From Ruminococcus flavefaciens (GTDB lineage: Bacteria > Bacillota > Clostridia > Oscillospirales > Ruminococcaceae): DNA of 64,000 nt. The position numbers were made by a program, and so were the translations under genes. The first letter of the stretch is position 1; each line of letters opens with the position of its first letter. The DNA is taken from NCBI GenBank assembly GCA_902766595.1, contig CACXEJ010000013.1, positions 1-64,000 of the forward strand, given 5' to 3'. This document shows, one piece after another, positions 26,121-35,812 of this stretch. The notes below the pieces were generated by a model, which did not search any database, was not told the DNA's origin, and saw only the letters and a program-made list of their open reading frames with translations.

Positions 26121-27230
26121 ATGGCAAAAGAATTGATACAGATGAGTTACCTGATAATAGTTGCCGATATTACTCTGTTTCTGTTCATATATTTCAATTC
26201 GACCTTGAATTATGTCAGAAAATCGGCTTTTCTTATTGCTAATGTGATAGCCTCGATAATGATAGTCTGCAATTTCGTTACTTACGCTTTCGCGGGGACG
26301 GGCAAACATATCTGGCTGATAAAACTCTTTACAGCCCTCAGCTATTCCGTCAGCGGACCGGTCATAATACCGTTTATTTTTCTGTCAGGCGTTATCTCAA
26401 AACGTGTCCGGGTTATAATACAGGCTGCCGCTGCACTGAATGTTGTGCTTTCGATCGTGAGTATTTTCAACTCGTGCGTGTTCAGGATAGACAACAACGG
26501 TGAGACCTCGCTCGGTCCGCTTGCGCCCATACCGTTTATGCTCAGTGCGATGTACGTTGCGGTGCTGTTTGCATCGTCGGTCATAAAGTTCAGGCTCGGA
26601 CTCCGCCGTGAGAGCGCGTTCATAATGTTTCTGACGATAGATATAGCTGGAGCTGTAATGCTAAATACAGTTTACCACTATAAGTTCCTGATAAGCGGAA
26701 TGGCTGTACTCAGTTCGATTTTTTATTATATGTTCTTTGCAATGCAGATGCTTACGCGCGACGCACTCACTAACGCTCTCAACCGCCATTCGTTCTACAA
26801 GGACATTCAGGATATGAAAAAGCGGCAGATGTTTGTAATTTCAATGGATCTGAACGGTCTGAAGCAGATAAACGACAACCTCGGTCATGATGAGGGAGAC
26901 AAGGCCATACTCTCAGTTGCCGATGCAGCTTTTGCCCAGCTTCCGCCGAAGTGCAAGTTTTACAGGATAGGCGGCGATGAGTTTGCAATTCTCTATCCCG
27001 GTGCAAATGAGGAAGAGGTGAGGGAACTCAAAGCGTACATCAAGCACGATGTCAGTGAAAGGAATTACAGCGTTGCGATGGGAAGCTCTGAGTACAGGAA
27101 GGGAATGGATTTCGATGCCGTTATGAAAAAGGCAGACGCTGAAATGTACGATGATAAAGCGCGTATGAAGAGTGTCGATGCTGTTATGAATACACACGAG
27201 GCATTCATAAATAAAGAAAAGGTACATTAA
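26121..27230 (+). CDS. Polytopic membrane diguanylate cyclase
   Basis: The protein is 369 aa. The first 205 residues form six or seven transmembrane helices (start, about 33-52, 65-85, 92-112, 135-155, 165-185 and 190-208), resembling the 7TM histidine-kinase-type sensor domain. A GGDEF domain follows (about 210-350) with intact YRIGGDEFAI and DLNGLKQINDNLGH. There is no RxxD inhibitory site. ATG 26121 follows AGGAG by 8 nt and is preferred over GTG 26112. It lies between two cellulosomal glycoside hydrolase genes but has its own promoter and terminator. Confidence 0.88.
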   Translation: MAKELIQMSYLIIVADITLFLFIYFNSTLNYVRKSAFLIANVIASIMIVCNFVTYAFAGTGKHIWLIKLFTALSYSVSGPVIIPFIFLSGVISKRVRVIIQAAAALNVVLSIVSIFNSCVFRIDNNGETSLGPLAPIPFMLSAMYVAVLFASSVIKFRLGLRRESAFIMFLTIDIAGAVMLNTVYHYKFLISGMAVLSSIFYYMFFAMQMLTRDALTNALNRHSFYKDIQDMKKRQMFVISMDLNGLKQINDNLGHDEGDKAILSVADAAFAQLPPKCKFYRIGGDEFAILYPGANEEEVRELKAYIKHDVSERNYSVAMGSSEYRKGMDFDAVMKKADAEMYDDKARMKSVDAVMNTHEAFINKEKVH

Positions 27231-27239
27231 TTACTGGTT

Positions 27240-27270
27240 AACAGCTTCCGTAAGGGAAGCTGTTATTTTT
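27240..27270 (+). terminator. Terminator of the polytopic GGDEF gene
   Basis: AACAGCTTCC (27240-27249) and GGAAGCTGTT (27255-27264) form a 10-bp stem followed by ATTTTTATTATTT. Confidence 0.9.
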
Positions 27271-27355
27271 ATTATTTAAGGTCATATTTGTGCCAAAAAA
27301 TGCAGAATACTACTACAAATATTCGTTTTGTCCACCACTTCTGTAAAAATGAGGG

Positions 27356-27391
27356 TTGACTTATCAACCGATTATGGTAAAATATTGATAA
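27356..27391 (+). promoter_or_regulatory. Promoter of the GH43 gene, with overlapping inverted repeat
   Basis: TTGACT (27356-27361), 16-nt spacer, TAAAAT (27378-27383). TTATCAA (27361-27367) and TTGATAA (27385-27391) form an inverted repeat that brackets the -10 box, a possible operator. Confidence 0.55.
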
Positions 27392-27452
27392 TAAGTGAAT
27401 AAAACGTTCAAAGAATATATATAAAATGTAAATAATTTAGGAGGATATTAAA

Positions 27453-29570
27453 ATGAAAAAGGTGATCTCGGCTGTTCTTGCACTTGCCCTCTCGGCATCT
27501 GCGTTCAGTTATTATGCGCCAAGGAGCGTCAAGGCGGAGAACCCTATCGTGCAGACGTCTTTTACTCCAGATCCGGCGCCGGTCGTTTTTGGTGACGAGC
27601 TTTATGTTTTCACAGGCTGTGATCGTGAGGGGAATAATGATTTTTACAAGATGACAGGCTGGCAGTGCTTCTCCACTAAGGATATGAAAAACTGGACCGA
27701 TCACGGCAGAATTCTCGAGGATACGAGCTTCAGCTGGTGCGGCGAGAACGATGCGTGGGCTTCGCAGTGTATCGAGAGAAACGGCAAATTCTACTTCTAT
27801 TTCACTTCAACAAGTCCGACCGGCGGCGGAAGAGAAATCGGTGTTGCAGTCGCAGATAGTCCCGAGGGACCTTATAAAGATGTTCTGAAAAAGCCTTTGT
27901 GCGGCCCTAACTGGGATTATATTGATCCGACTGTTATGATAGATGATGACGGTCAGGCATGGCTTATGTTCGGCAATCCGACCTGCTACTATGTCAAGCT
28001 GAAAGAGGATATGGTAACACTCGACGGTCCTATCCAGCATTTTGATATGACCGAAGCGGCTTTCGGTCCAAACACTAATCCGAAGAAGACCTGCGCCTAC
28101 GGCGAAGGTCCGTGGATCTGCAAGCATAACGATCTCTACTACCTTGTATATGCAGCGTTCGTAGGCTCGGATCAAGGCGAGAGTATGGGCTATGCAACTG
28201 GTCCGTCTGTGACAGGTCCGTGGACTTACCGCGGTCAGATACAGAAGGGCTCAAACTGCTACACTATCCACGGCGGTATTGTCGATTACAAGGATCATTC
28301 CTACTATTTCTACCATATGAGCGGTATCCCGGGCGGCGGCGTTTTTAACAGAAGTGCTGCCTGTGAGGAGTTCACATTCAATCCCGACGGCTCGATACCG
28401 GAGCTCCCGTCTACCAAGAGCGGTCCCGACCAGATAGAGCCTCTTGATCCGTTCGTCCGCAACGAAGCCGAGACTATATGCTGGAGCGAGGGCGTCAAGA
28501 CCGAGAAGTGTTCAAACGGCGGAGTTAATATTGGTAATATCAGGAACGGTTCATATATCAAAGTCAGCGGTGTTGATTTCAGTGAAGGCGCTGACAGCTT
28601 CACTGCCTGTGTGGCTTCCGCAGAGAGCGGCGGTACTATCGAGATACATCTTGATGCCAAGGACGGACCGCTTGCAGGCTCATGCAAGGTGAGCGGTACC
28701 GGCGGCTGGCAGAGCTGGGAGGAGGTCTCCTGTGATGTCAGCGCAAGCGGTGAGCACGATGTGTACTTTGTATTCAAGGGCGGCGACGGCTATCTTTTGA
28801 ACGTTGACTGGTGGCAGTTCAGCGGTGCAGGCTCTAAGCCCCATGAGGACGACGGCTATATCTTCCGCAGTAAATTTGACGGCAAGACCGACGGCTGGAC
28901 CGGAAGAGCCGGTGCGACTGTTTCGGCAAGCACAGACGAGTTCTATGAGGGTACGGGTTCTGTTTTTGTCAGCGAGAGAACTTCCTCGTGGCAGGGCGTT
29001 GTCAAGTCACTCAACTACAAGTTTAAAGCGGGCGAGACTTACAGCTTTTCCGCTAACGTCAAGTATAATTCCGGCGATCCGGAGACGAAGTTCCACTTTA
29101 CTCTCCAGTACGAAAACGCCGACGGCGACATTATCTATGATAAGATAGATACGAAAATCGTTCAGAAGGGCGAATGGACTCAGCTTGCAAATACTGAATT
29201 CAAGATACCCGAAGGCGCTTCAAAGTGCAACATCTATGTCGAGACTGAGAATGATGATCCGCCGGTAGACTTCTATGTCGACGAGATATATGCTGCCAAG
29301 GGCGGTACGGTGATACCAGGTGCAGGCGGCGGAAAGGAGATCACCGTTACTCTCGGCGACGTGAACTCTGACGGCAAGATAAATGTTTTTGACTCAATGC
29401 TTGCGCGCAGATACTACATCGAAAAGCTCAACGGAACACCTGTTCCGAGTGATGCTGCTAAGGTCGTTGATGTCGATTCAGACGGATATTTTACGATTGC
29501 TGATATAGTTCAGATCAACAACTTTGTCCTCGGCAGAACCGATAGATTTAACGCTGGCGATATTGACTGA
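27453..29570 (+). CDS. Cellulosomal GH43 enzyme with CBM6, second CBM and dockerin
   Basis: The protein is 705 aa with a signal peptide ending near residue 28. The five-bladed GH43 domain (about 35-325) shows the usual three acids: D40 in TPDPAP, D158 in YIDPTV and E218 in GEGPW. A CBM6-like domain (about 330-465) begins NEAETICWSEGVKTE. A CBM22/CBM4_9-like domain (about 470-625) carries a long linker. A dockerin ends the protein, with loops GDVNSDGKINVFD and DVDSDGYFTIAD. Such enzymes remove arabinose or xylose from arabinoxylan; the exact specificity is inferred. AGGAGG lies 6 nt before the start, and a terminator follows at 29585. Confidence 0.92.
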   Translation: MKKVISAVLALALSASAFSYYAPRSVKAENPIVQTSFTPDPAPVVFGDELYVFTGCDREGNNDFYKMTGWQCFSTKDMKNWTDHGRILEDTSFSWCGENDAWASQCIERNGKFYFYFTSTSPTGGGREIGVAVADSPEGPYKDVLKKPLCGPNWDYIDPTVMIDDDGQAWLMFGNPTCYYVKLKEDMVTLDGPIQHFDMTEAAFGPNTNPKKTCAYGEGPWICKHNDLYYLVYAAFVGSDQGESMGYATGPSVTGPWTYRGQIQKGSNCYTIHGGIVDYKDHSYYFYHMSGIPGGGVFNRSAACEEFTFNPDGSIPELPSTKSGPDQIEPLDPFVRNEAETICWSEGVKTEKCSNGGVNIGNIRNGSYIKVSGVDFSEGADSFTACVASAESGGTIEIHLDAKDGPLAGSCKVSGTGGWQSWEEVSCDVSASGEHDVYFVFKGGDGYLLNVDWWQFSGAGSKPHEDDGYIFRSKFDGKTDGWTGRAGATVSASTDEFYEGTGSVFVSERTSSWQGVVKSLNYKFKAGETYSFSANVKYNSGDPETKFHFTLQYENADGDIIYDKIDTKIVQKGEWTQLANTEFKIPEGASKCNIYVETENDDPPVDFYVDEIYAAKGGTVIPGAGGGKEITVTLGDVNSDGKINVFDSMLARRYYIEKLNGTPVPSDAAKVVDVDSDGYFTIADIVQINNFVLGRTDRFNAGDID

Positions 29571-29584
29571 TCTCTGTATATTTC

Positions 29585-29617
29585 AATAACCCCGAAGTTT
29601 AGCTCCGGGGTTATTTT
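29585..29617 (+). terminator. Terminator of the GH43 gene
   Basis: AATAACCCCG (29585-29594) and CGGGGTTATT (29606-29615) pair across an 11-nt loop, with a T-run at the end. Confidence 0.9.
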
Positions 29618-29626
29618 TCTGTATTC

Positions 29627-29655
29627 TTGACAGCTGCGGCTATTCAAAGTATAAT
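29627..29655 (+). promoter_or_regulatory. Promoter of the second ABC/two-component operon
   Basis: TTGACA (29627-29632), 17-nt spacer, TATAAT (29650-29655), full consensus, about 75 nt before the permease start. Confidence 0.85.
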
Positions 29656-29730
29656 TTATGTATAGAATACGACTTAAGGATTATTTAATAATTGATATGC
29701 TATACTCAGTACAGAAAGTGAGGGAGCACT

Positions 29731-32103
29731 ATGTATCTGAGAATTCTGAAAAAGGATATGAAACGCAAAAAGACTATGAACGTTATACTGCTTCTGTTCG
29801 TAGTTCTTGCGACAATGTTTTCAGCGAGCAGTATTAATAATATAATTGCTGTGACCGGCGGCATAGACAGTTATCTTGACAAAGCTGGGATAGGTGATTA
29901 TGTCATAATAGCATCAAAGGACAACGGCGAAAACAACGCAATAACTGATATTCTCGATAACGATCCGAGCATTACCGAATGGCGCGGAGAAGAGCAGCTT
30001 ATGTACACGACAGAAAAGCTGTACATAAACGGCGACAAGCTCACTGGCGGTGGAAAATGGTGCTTCTTTCTGGGCATCGGCAATGTCAGACTGAATTTCT
30101 TCGACTCCGACAATGACAAACTCGCAAAGGTGAAAAAGGGAGAGGTCTATATCACTACGCCACTCGCAAGAGACTATTCTGTCAGTGAGGGCGACGAGAT
30201 CAGCTTTACGATCGGTGAGAGGATGTTTACTTATAAAATTGCCGGAATAGTTAGGGACGCTTTGCTGGGTTCGGGTTTGATGAACAATCCGCGTATGATA
30301 ATGAATGATGAGGATTACGCTGATATTATGTCAGATGCGGACGCTGTTCACGACCTGCGTTCAAGAGTGTACTACATTGACACGAACGATGTCAGCTCAG
30401 TAAAAACGTCGCTTTCCGAGGCAACAAGTACCGGAATAATGTTCGACGGAGACAGAGCTATGATAAAGACATCATACATTATGGATATGCTCGTAGCAGT
30501 TCTGCTTCTTATAGTCAGCATATGCCTTATAATAGTGTCTTTCGTGGTACTCCGCTTCACGATCTCCTTCACCATATCCGAGGAATTCCGCGAGATAGGT
30601 GTAATGAAGGCTATGGGTATAAAAAATAACTCCATACGTTCATTGTATCTGACAAAGTATGTAGCCATAGCTGTTATCGGTGCGGTAATAGGTTATATTG
30701 CAAGCCTGCCCCTTGGAAACAAGCTGCTTGAAATGGTAAGCAGAGACATTATGTTCACATCTGATAATAAGACTTTTATGGGAATACTGAGCAGTATCGC
30801 GGTAATTCTCCTGATAGTTTTCTTCAGCTGGTCGAGTACCGCGAAGATAAAGAAGCTCTCACCGATAGATGCAGTGAGAAGCGGTCAGACCGGGGAGCGC
30901 TTCCGTAAAAAGAGCCTGTTCAGACTCAGCAGGAGCCGTCTCGGTACATCAGGCTATCTTGCAGTAAACGACGTTGCGAGCAGTCCTAAAAACTTTTCAA
31001 TAATCACTGCTGTATTCACCATATGCGCTCTTCTTATAATGATGATAGGAACACTTGCAAACACCCTTTGCAGCAGCAAAATGCTCTATCTTTTCAGCGT
31101 GACCGACAGTGACATCTTTATAAACAACACCAGTGTACTTTTCGACCTTGTATCCGGCGAGAAAAAGCGCGATGAAGCTCTGAGCGAAACAGAAGAATTG
31201 ATAAGGTCAGCAGGTATGGAAGCCGATGTCAAGATAGAGCTGTTTTATAAGGTAGCAATTTCTCACGGCGATAACCGGACTCTTATTCATATGTTACAGT
31301 GCAGGGAGACAGAGACTTCCGATTATGATTACGATGAAGGCACTCCGCCTGCTTATCCGAACGAAATCGCCATAACGCATATGTGTGCGGACGATCTCGG
31401 CGTAGGCATAGGCGACAAGGTAACAGTTGACATTGACGGAAAGAAGAGCGAGTTTATCGTAACGGCTCTGTACTACTCTATGATACAGATGGGTGAGTCG
31501 GGAAGATTTCATAACGATCTCGAACTGCCTGACAAGCTTATATCAGCATATTACGAAATACAGGCAGACTTCACTGACTCTCCTTCAAAGTCCGAGATAA
31601 GCAGCCGCGTTGAAAAGCTCAAGGACGTATTTCACGACGATGTATACGATGCTGACGAATTTGTCAGACGTACTGCCGGTGTCAGTGACATACTTGATGC
31701 TATGAGGAATTTTGTGACGATACTCTCGATCATTGTTATAGCACTCATCACCATACTTATGGAAAGGTCGTTTATTGCAAAGGAAAAAAGCGAGATAGCG
31801 CTGATGAAGGCTATCGGTTTCCGAAGCAGCTCGATAATCGGACAGCACGTTTTAAGGTTTGGGATCGTAAGTATAATAGCTTCACTTCTCGCAGCTGTTA
31901 TCTGCAAGCCTGTGACGCAGCTTGCTGCATCGCCTATCTTCAATATGATGGGTGCAGGCAAAAGCATGAGCTACATTATATCTGTTACGGACGTATTCCT
32001 CATTTACCCTTTCATCATAATCTCTGCAACAATTGCCGGAGCGTTCTTTACGGCACTCTACACAAGAACGATCAGATCCTCCGACACCGCCGACATTGAA
32101 TAA
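29731..32103 (+). CDS. FtsX-family ABC transporter permease
   Basis: The protein is 790 aa with the layout of two-domain macrolide/lipoprotein-type permeases. An N-terminal helix (about 15-37) is followed by an extracellular domain, then an FtsX block of three helices (about 250-385). A further helix (about 430-452) leads to a second extracellular domain and a second FtsX block (about 650-785). Both FtsX blocks carry the EIGVMKAMGI / EIALMKAIGF signature. It is followed 12 nt later by its ATPase and then by a two-component pair, so a peptide- or drug-responsive export or envelope stress role is likely. It differs from the BceB-type permease in having a duplicated FtsX domain. Confidence 0.85.
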   Translation: MYLRILKKDMKRKKTMNVILLLFVVLATMFSASSINNIIAVTGGIDSYLDKAGIGDYVIIASKDNGENNAITDILDNDPSITEWRGEEQLMYTTEKLYINGDKLTGGGKWCFFLGIGNVRLNFFDSDNDKLAKVKKGEVYITTPLARDYSVSEGDEISFTIGERMFTYKIAGIVRDALLGSGLMNNPRMIMNDEDYADIMSDADAVHDLRSRVYYIDTNDVSSVKTSLSEATSTGIMFDGDRAMIKTSYIMDMLVAVLLLIVSICLIIVSFVVLRFTISFTISEEFREIGVMKAMGIKNNSIRSLYLTKYVAIAVIGAVIGYIASLPLGNKLLEMVSRDIMFTSDNKTFMGILSSIAVILLIVFFSWSSTAKIKKLSPIDAVRSGQTGERFRKKSLFRLSRSRLGTSGYLAVNDVASSPKNFSIITAVFTICALLIMMIGTLANTLCSSKMLYLFSVTDSDIFINNTSVLFDLVSGEKKRDEALSETEELIRSAGMEADVKIELFYKVAISHGDNRTLIHMLQCRETETSDYDYDEGTPPAYPNEIAITHMCADDLGVGIGDKVTVDIDGKKSEFIVTALYYSMIQMGESGRFHNDLELPDKLISAYYEIQADFTDSPSKSEISSRVEKLKDVFHDDVYDADEFVRRTAGVSDILDAMRNFVTILSIIVIALITILMERSFIAKEKSEIALMKAIGFRSSSIIGQHVLRFGIVSIIASLLAAVICKPVTQLAASPIFNMMGAGKSMSYIISVTDVFLIYPFIIISATIAGAFFTALYTRTIRSSDTADIE

Positions 32104-32115
32104 AGGAGTTTGGAT

Positions 32116-32874
32116 ATGGAAAATATTCTTGAAGTTAAGGATCTCTGCAAGACCTACGTTATAAACAAGAGACAGAACAACGTTCTGAGAAATGTGAGCT
32201 TTAATGTTGAAAAGGGCGAAATGCTCGCTGTTATGGGACCTTCCGGCTCTGGAAAATCAACGCTGCTGTATACCGTTTCCGGAATGGACAGAATGACTGC
32301 CGGAAAAGTTGAATTCTGCGGAAAGGATCTCTCTGTCCTCAGCGAGAATGAGCTGTCGAGAGTCCGTCTCGAGGATATGGGCTTCATCTTTCAGCAGATG
32401 TATATGCTCAAGAACCTCACCGTTATGGACAACGTGATACTCCCGGCTGTAAAGTCCTCGAAGATAAAGGAGAGTCGGAAAGAGACGGTTTCGCGCGGAC
32501 AGGAGATAATGCGGAAGCTCGGTATCATCGACGTTGCCGATAACGATATAAACGAGGTCTCTGGCGGACAGCTCCAGAGAGCCTGTATCTGCCGCAGTAT
32601 CATAAACCGTCCTGCGATGATATTCGCAGATGAACCGACCGGCGCTCTCAACCGCAGCTCCTCTGATGAGGTTATGGACGAGATAAGCAGGATAAACGCA
32701 AAGGGCACGACAGTTATGCTCGTTACTCACGATGCTAAGGTAGCTGCAAAATGCTCGCGTGTGCTGTTCATAGTTGACGGAAACATAAAAGGGGAGTATA
32801 ATATTAACAAAGAAGCGCCTCTGCGCGACAGAGAGCGCGGACTCAATAACTGGCTGATGGAAATGGGTTGGTAA
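32116..32874 (+). CDS. ABC transporter ATP-binding protein (MacB/LolD type)
   Basis: The protein is 252 aa with Walker A GPSGSGKST, signature VSGGQLQRA, Walker B MIFADEPTGAL and a switch histidine in VTHDAK. AAAGGAG lies 7 nt before the ATG at 32116; a TTG at 32110 is a less likely start. It pairs with the permease just upstream and with the regulator just downstream (1-nt gap), one of four genes in a single operon. Confidence 0.93.
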   Translation: MENILEVKDLCKTYVINKRQNNVLRNVSFNVEKGEMLAVMGPSGSGKSTLLYTVSGMDRMTAGKVEFCGKDLSVLSENELSRVRLEDMGFIFQQMYMLKNLTVMDNVILPAVKSSKIKESRKETVSRGQEIMRKLGIIDVADNDINEVSGGQLQRACICRSIINRPAMIFADEPTGALNRSSSDEVMDEISRINAKGTTVMLVTHDAKVAAKCSRVLFIVDGNIKGEYNINKEAPLRDRERGLNNWLMEMGW

Positions 32875-32875
32875 T

Positions 32876-33541
32876 ATGGTCGATATACTCCTGATAGAGG
32901 ATAACAGCGAGCTCAGCGGACTGCTGTGCGAATTCCTCAGAAACGAGAAATACATAGTAAGTGTCGCTGACAGCGGCGAAAAAGCCTTGTCCCTGTACGA
33001 AAAATACGGGGCAAGGCTTGTCCTGCTTGATATAAATCTTCCGGGCATTGACGGCTTCGAGGTCTGCGAGCGGATAAGAAAGCAGGATAACGTTCCGATA
33101 ATCGTGCTCACGGCGCGCTCTGACAGGGACGACAAGCTCAACGGACTTCTTCTCGGTGCTGACGATTACATCGAAAAGCCCTACGACATCGACATTCTCA
33201 TTGCAAAGATCAAGGGCATCTTCAGCAGGAGACTTGCTATCGACTTTCTTACCGACGGCGATATATCGCTAAATCTTGCCGTAAGGACTGCGACGCTCGG
33301 AGGTCAGCCGATTCAGCTCACCTCAAAGGAATTCGACCTCCTCGAGCTCTTCATAAGCAGTAAGGGACAGACTCTCACCAAAGAGTACATCTTCAACAGA
33401 ATATGGGGCAGCGACAGCGACTCCGAACTCCAGACACTTACCGTGCATATAAAGTGGCTGCGCGAGAAGGTCGAGCGTGATCCGAAAAATCCCGAAAAGA
33501 TACTGACTGTGTGGGGCAAGGGCTACCGCTGGGGAGGCTGA
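32876..33541 (+). CDS. OmpR/PhoB-family response regulator
   Basis: The protein is 221 aa. The receiver domain has the acidic pair in LIEDN (about residue 8), the phosphoacceptor Asp in LVLLDINLPG and Lys in YIEKPYDID. The C-terminal winged helix ends in TVWGKGYRWGG. It is separated by 1 nt from the ATPase and by 1 nt from the kinase, so the transporter and its regulator are translated together. The neighbouring ABC transporter genes are the likely target. Confidence 0.93.
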   Translation: MVDILLIEDNSELSGLLCEFLRNEKYIVSVADSGEKALSLYEKYGARLVLLDINLPGIDGFEVCERIRKQDNVPIIVLTARSDRDDKLNGLLLGADDYIEKPYDIDILIAKIKGIFSRRLAIDFLTDGDISLNLAVRTATLGGQPIQLTSKEFDLLELFISSKGQTLTKEYIFNRIWGSDSDSELQTLTVHIKWLREKVERDPKNPEKILTVWGKGYRWGG

Positions 33542-33542
33542 T

Positions 33543-34775
33543 ATGCTGAAATTTGACAAAGTGATCGCACTGACGGCAGTTATCGGCGTGCTGACAGTTA
33601 TGATATCCTCCTTTTACCTCGGACGGAGAGCTTATTATCCTGATAACAGCTACAAGGTCGATCTGAACCGCGTCGAGCACGTTCTTGCAGACGGCGAAGA
33701 AGTTTCTGCTTCCGATTATGAGTATATCAGTTCTGTGAAGAAATATGACGGCGGCGAGAATTTTTTCACGGACAGCGGCAGCTATGTTATCCGCGAGATA
33801 AACGGAACGCTCTACCGCATAGACTACGACAGTACGGACAGCTGTGCACAGAAACGAGCCATATTGAAAGCGGAGGCGATCATTGCTTCGATATTTGCTG
33901 CGGTGATACTGCTGCTGCTCTACATCAGAAAAAACATCATCAAGCCGTTCGTTAAGATGAGCGAGCTGCCGTACGAGCTTGCAAAGGGCAATATAACCGC
34001 TCCTCTCAACGAGAACAAGAGCCGATACTTCGGAAAATTTGTGTGGGGACTCGATATGCTCCGCGAAGAGCTCGAAAAGTCCAGGAACCGCGAGATCGAG
34101 CGTATAAGGGACGAAAAAACGCTTCTTCTCTCGCTCTCCCACGACATAAAAACACCGCTCTCAGCTGTGAAACTGTACTCTGAGGCGGTGAGCAGGGGAC
34201 TTTACAGCGATATGGACAAGTGCCGTGAAGCTGCCGGTAATATAAGTGCCAAGGTTGATGAGATCGAGAACTATATACACGAGATAACGAAGAATTCCGG
34301 CGCTGAGTCCTTTGATTACGAGATAAATATCAGGGACGTATACTTGTCCGAAATTATCGGGAGTGTCGAAAACACGTTCCGGGACAGGCTTGCGGCAGCC
34401 GGCACAGAGCTTCGTATCGAAAAGAGCAGCGATTGTCTTTTAAGTGCTGATCCCGACAGGCTTGCAGAGGTGCTTCAGAATATCTTCGACAATGCGATAA
34501 AATACGGCGACGGTAAGCTGATAACCGTCACATACAGCGACGAGGAAAACTGCCGGCTGATAACTGTAACAAACAGCGGCTGTGAGCTTCCCGAGAACGA
34601 GCTGCCGCATATTTTCAGCAGCTTTTGGCGCGGTTCAAACGCTGGAAACAAGCAGGGAAGCGGTCTCGGTCTCTACATCTGCCGCCGCCTTATGAATGAT
34701 ATGCTCGGCGAAGTCTTTGCGGAGATAAAGGACAATGATATGATGATAACGGTTGTGTGTCCGAAGGCGAATTGA
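33543..34775 (+). CDS. Membrane histidine kinase
   Basis: The protein is 410 aa. Transmembrane helices at about residues 7-27 and 108-130 flank an 80-residue extracellular sensor. A HAMP-like segment leads to a HisKA domain with the phosphoacceptor in LSHDIKTPLSA (about residue 200) and an HATPase with FDNAIKYG and GSGLGLYICR. The sensor loop distinguishes it from the BceS-type kinase at 11245, so it probably senses its signal directly. The stop lies only 3 nt from the convergent SpoU methyltransferase gene, and I see no terminator between them. Confidence 0.92.
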   Translation: MLKFDKVIALTAVIGVLTVMISSFYLGRRAYYPDNSYKVDLNRVEHVLADGEEVSASDYEYISSVKKYDGGENFFTDSGSYVIREINGTLYRIDYDSTDSCAQKRAILKAEAIIASIFAAVILLLLYIRKNIIKPFVKMSELPYELAKGNITAPLNENKSRYFGKFVWGLDMLREELEKSRNREIERIRDEKTLLLSLSHDIKTPLSAVKLYSEAVSRGLYSDMDKCREAAGNISAKVDEIENYIHEITKNSGAESFDYEINIRDVYLSEIIGSVENTFRDRLAAAGTELRIEKSSDCLLSADPDRLAEVLQNIFDNAIKYGDGKLITVTYSDEENCRLITVTNSGCELPENELPHIFSSFWRGSNAGNKQGSGLGLYICRRLMNDMLGEVFAEIKDNDMMITVVCPKAN

Positions 34776-34778
34776 ACG

Positions 34779-35597
34779 TCAGTCTCTTCTGCCAAGCTGC
34801 CAGAACGCAACAGCGCTTGCGGCGGCGACGTTCAGCGAGTCAACGCCGTGCGACATAGGTATTTTTATCGTGTGGTCGCAGGCGGCTATAGTTTCCTCGC
34901 GTAGACCTTCGCCCTCAGTGCCGAGGATCACGGCGAGCTTTTCTGCGGAGCGGAGCTTCGGATCGTCAATGGAAACGGTGTCCTTCCTCAGAGCCATAGC
35001 TGCGGTTGTAAAGCCGTATTTCTTCAGCTCGGCAACGTAATCGGGCGGACAGCACCTGAAATAAGTCCACGGTATACGGAAAACCGTGCCCATACTCACT
35101 CTGATCGAGCGGCGGTAAAGAGGATCGCTGCTTGCCGGAGTCAGCAGGACAGCATCAAAGCCGAGGGCGGCTGCTGACCTAAAAACTGCACCGATGTTGG
35201 TCTGGTTCATAACGTCCTCAAGAACGGCAACTCTATTAGCTCGGCGGAGTATTTCCTCCGGCTCGGGAAGCTGCTTCCGGCGCATAGCGCAAAGCAGCCC
35301 CAGTGTGAGCTTAAAGCCGGTCAGCTTGGTGAGAACCTCGCTGTCGGCGGTGTAGACCGGGATATCCGCACATTTTTCGATGATGTCGCTTGCCTGACCG
35401 GTGATGTATTTGCGTTCAGCAAGAAGGGAAAGCGGTTCGTAGCCGGACTCAAGAGCAGTTCTGATGACCTTGGGACTTTCGGCAATGAAGATGCCGAGAT
35501 CGGGCTCATAATAACGGAGGAGCTGCACCTCAGCCATACTTGTGTAGGGCTGGAGCTCCGGGATACTGAGATCGTTGATTTCGATTATTTCAGACAT
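34779..35597 (-). CDS. TrmH/SpoU-family RNA methyltransferase
   Basis: The protein is 272 aa. The knotted SPOUT methyltransferase domain occupies the C-terminal 160 residues, with the SAM-binding knot motifs NQTNIGAVFRSAAALG, LGTEGEGL and MSHGVDSLNVAAASA. The N-terminal 100 residues are a substrate-binding domain (L30e-like). These enzymes place a 2'-O-methyl group on rRNA or tRNA; the exact target is not deducible. The gene has its own promoter and converges with the histidine kinase. Confidence 0.9.
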   Translation of the reverse strand: MSEIIEINDLSIPELQPYTSMAEVQLLRYYEPDLGIFIAESPKVIRTALESGYEPLSLLAERKYITGQASDIIEKCADIPVYTADSEVLTKLTGFKLTLGLLCAMRRKQLPEPEEILRRANRVAVLEDVMNQTNIGAVFRSAAALGFDAVLLTPASSDPLYRRSIRVSMGTVFRIPWTYFRCCPPDYVAELKKYGFTTAAMALRKDTVSIDDPKLRSAEKLAVILGTEGEGLREETIAACDHTIKIPMSHGVDSLNVAAASAVAFWQLGRRD

Positions 35598-35625
35598 AGT
35601 TGTACCTCACATAGTTATTGAGTAC

Positions 35626-35654
35626 ATTATAACATAAATAATTGCGACATTCAA
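35626..35654 (-). promoter_or_regulatory. Promoter of the SpoU methyltransferase gene
   Basis: On the minus strand TTGAAT (plus 35649-35654), 17-nt spacer, TATAAT (35626-35631). Confidence 0.7.
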
Positions 35655-35751
35655 GTTATTGATATATCGGTAAAGGTTCACAAATATAACACATTGTATA
35701 ATTTATCCAAAAAATAACACGAATTAGGCTTTAAAACGTCGATTAGCGTTA

Positions 35752-35780
35752 TTGACTTTGATTACTATCAATGATATAAT
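35752..35780 (+). promoter_or_regulatory. Promoter of the repeat-bearing U32-like gene
   Basis: TTGACT (35752-35757), 17-nt spacer, TATAAT (35775-35780). The start site near 35787 excludes the in-frame ATG at 35783 as a start codon. Confidence 0.75.
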
Positions 35781-35812
35781 TTATGTATAATATTATAAGG
35801 AGTTGTAAAATC

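Noticed and set aside
27408..29148. Several shadow frames on both strands across the GH43 gene
   Set aside because: None has a recognisable domain or Shine-Dalgarno; the GH43-CBM-dockerin reading accounts for the whole stretch.
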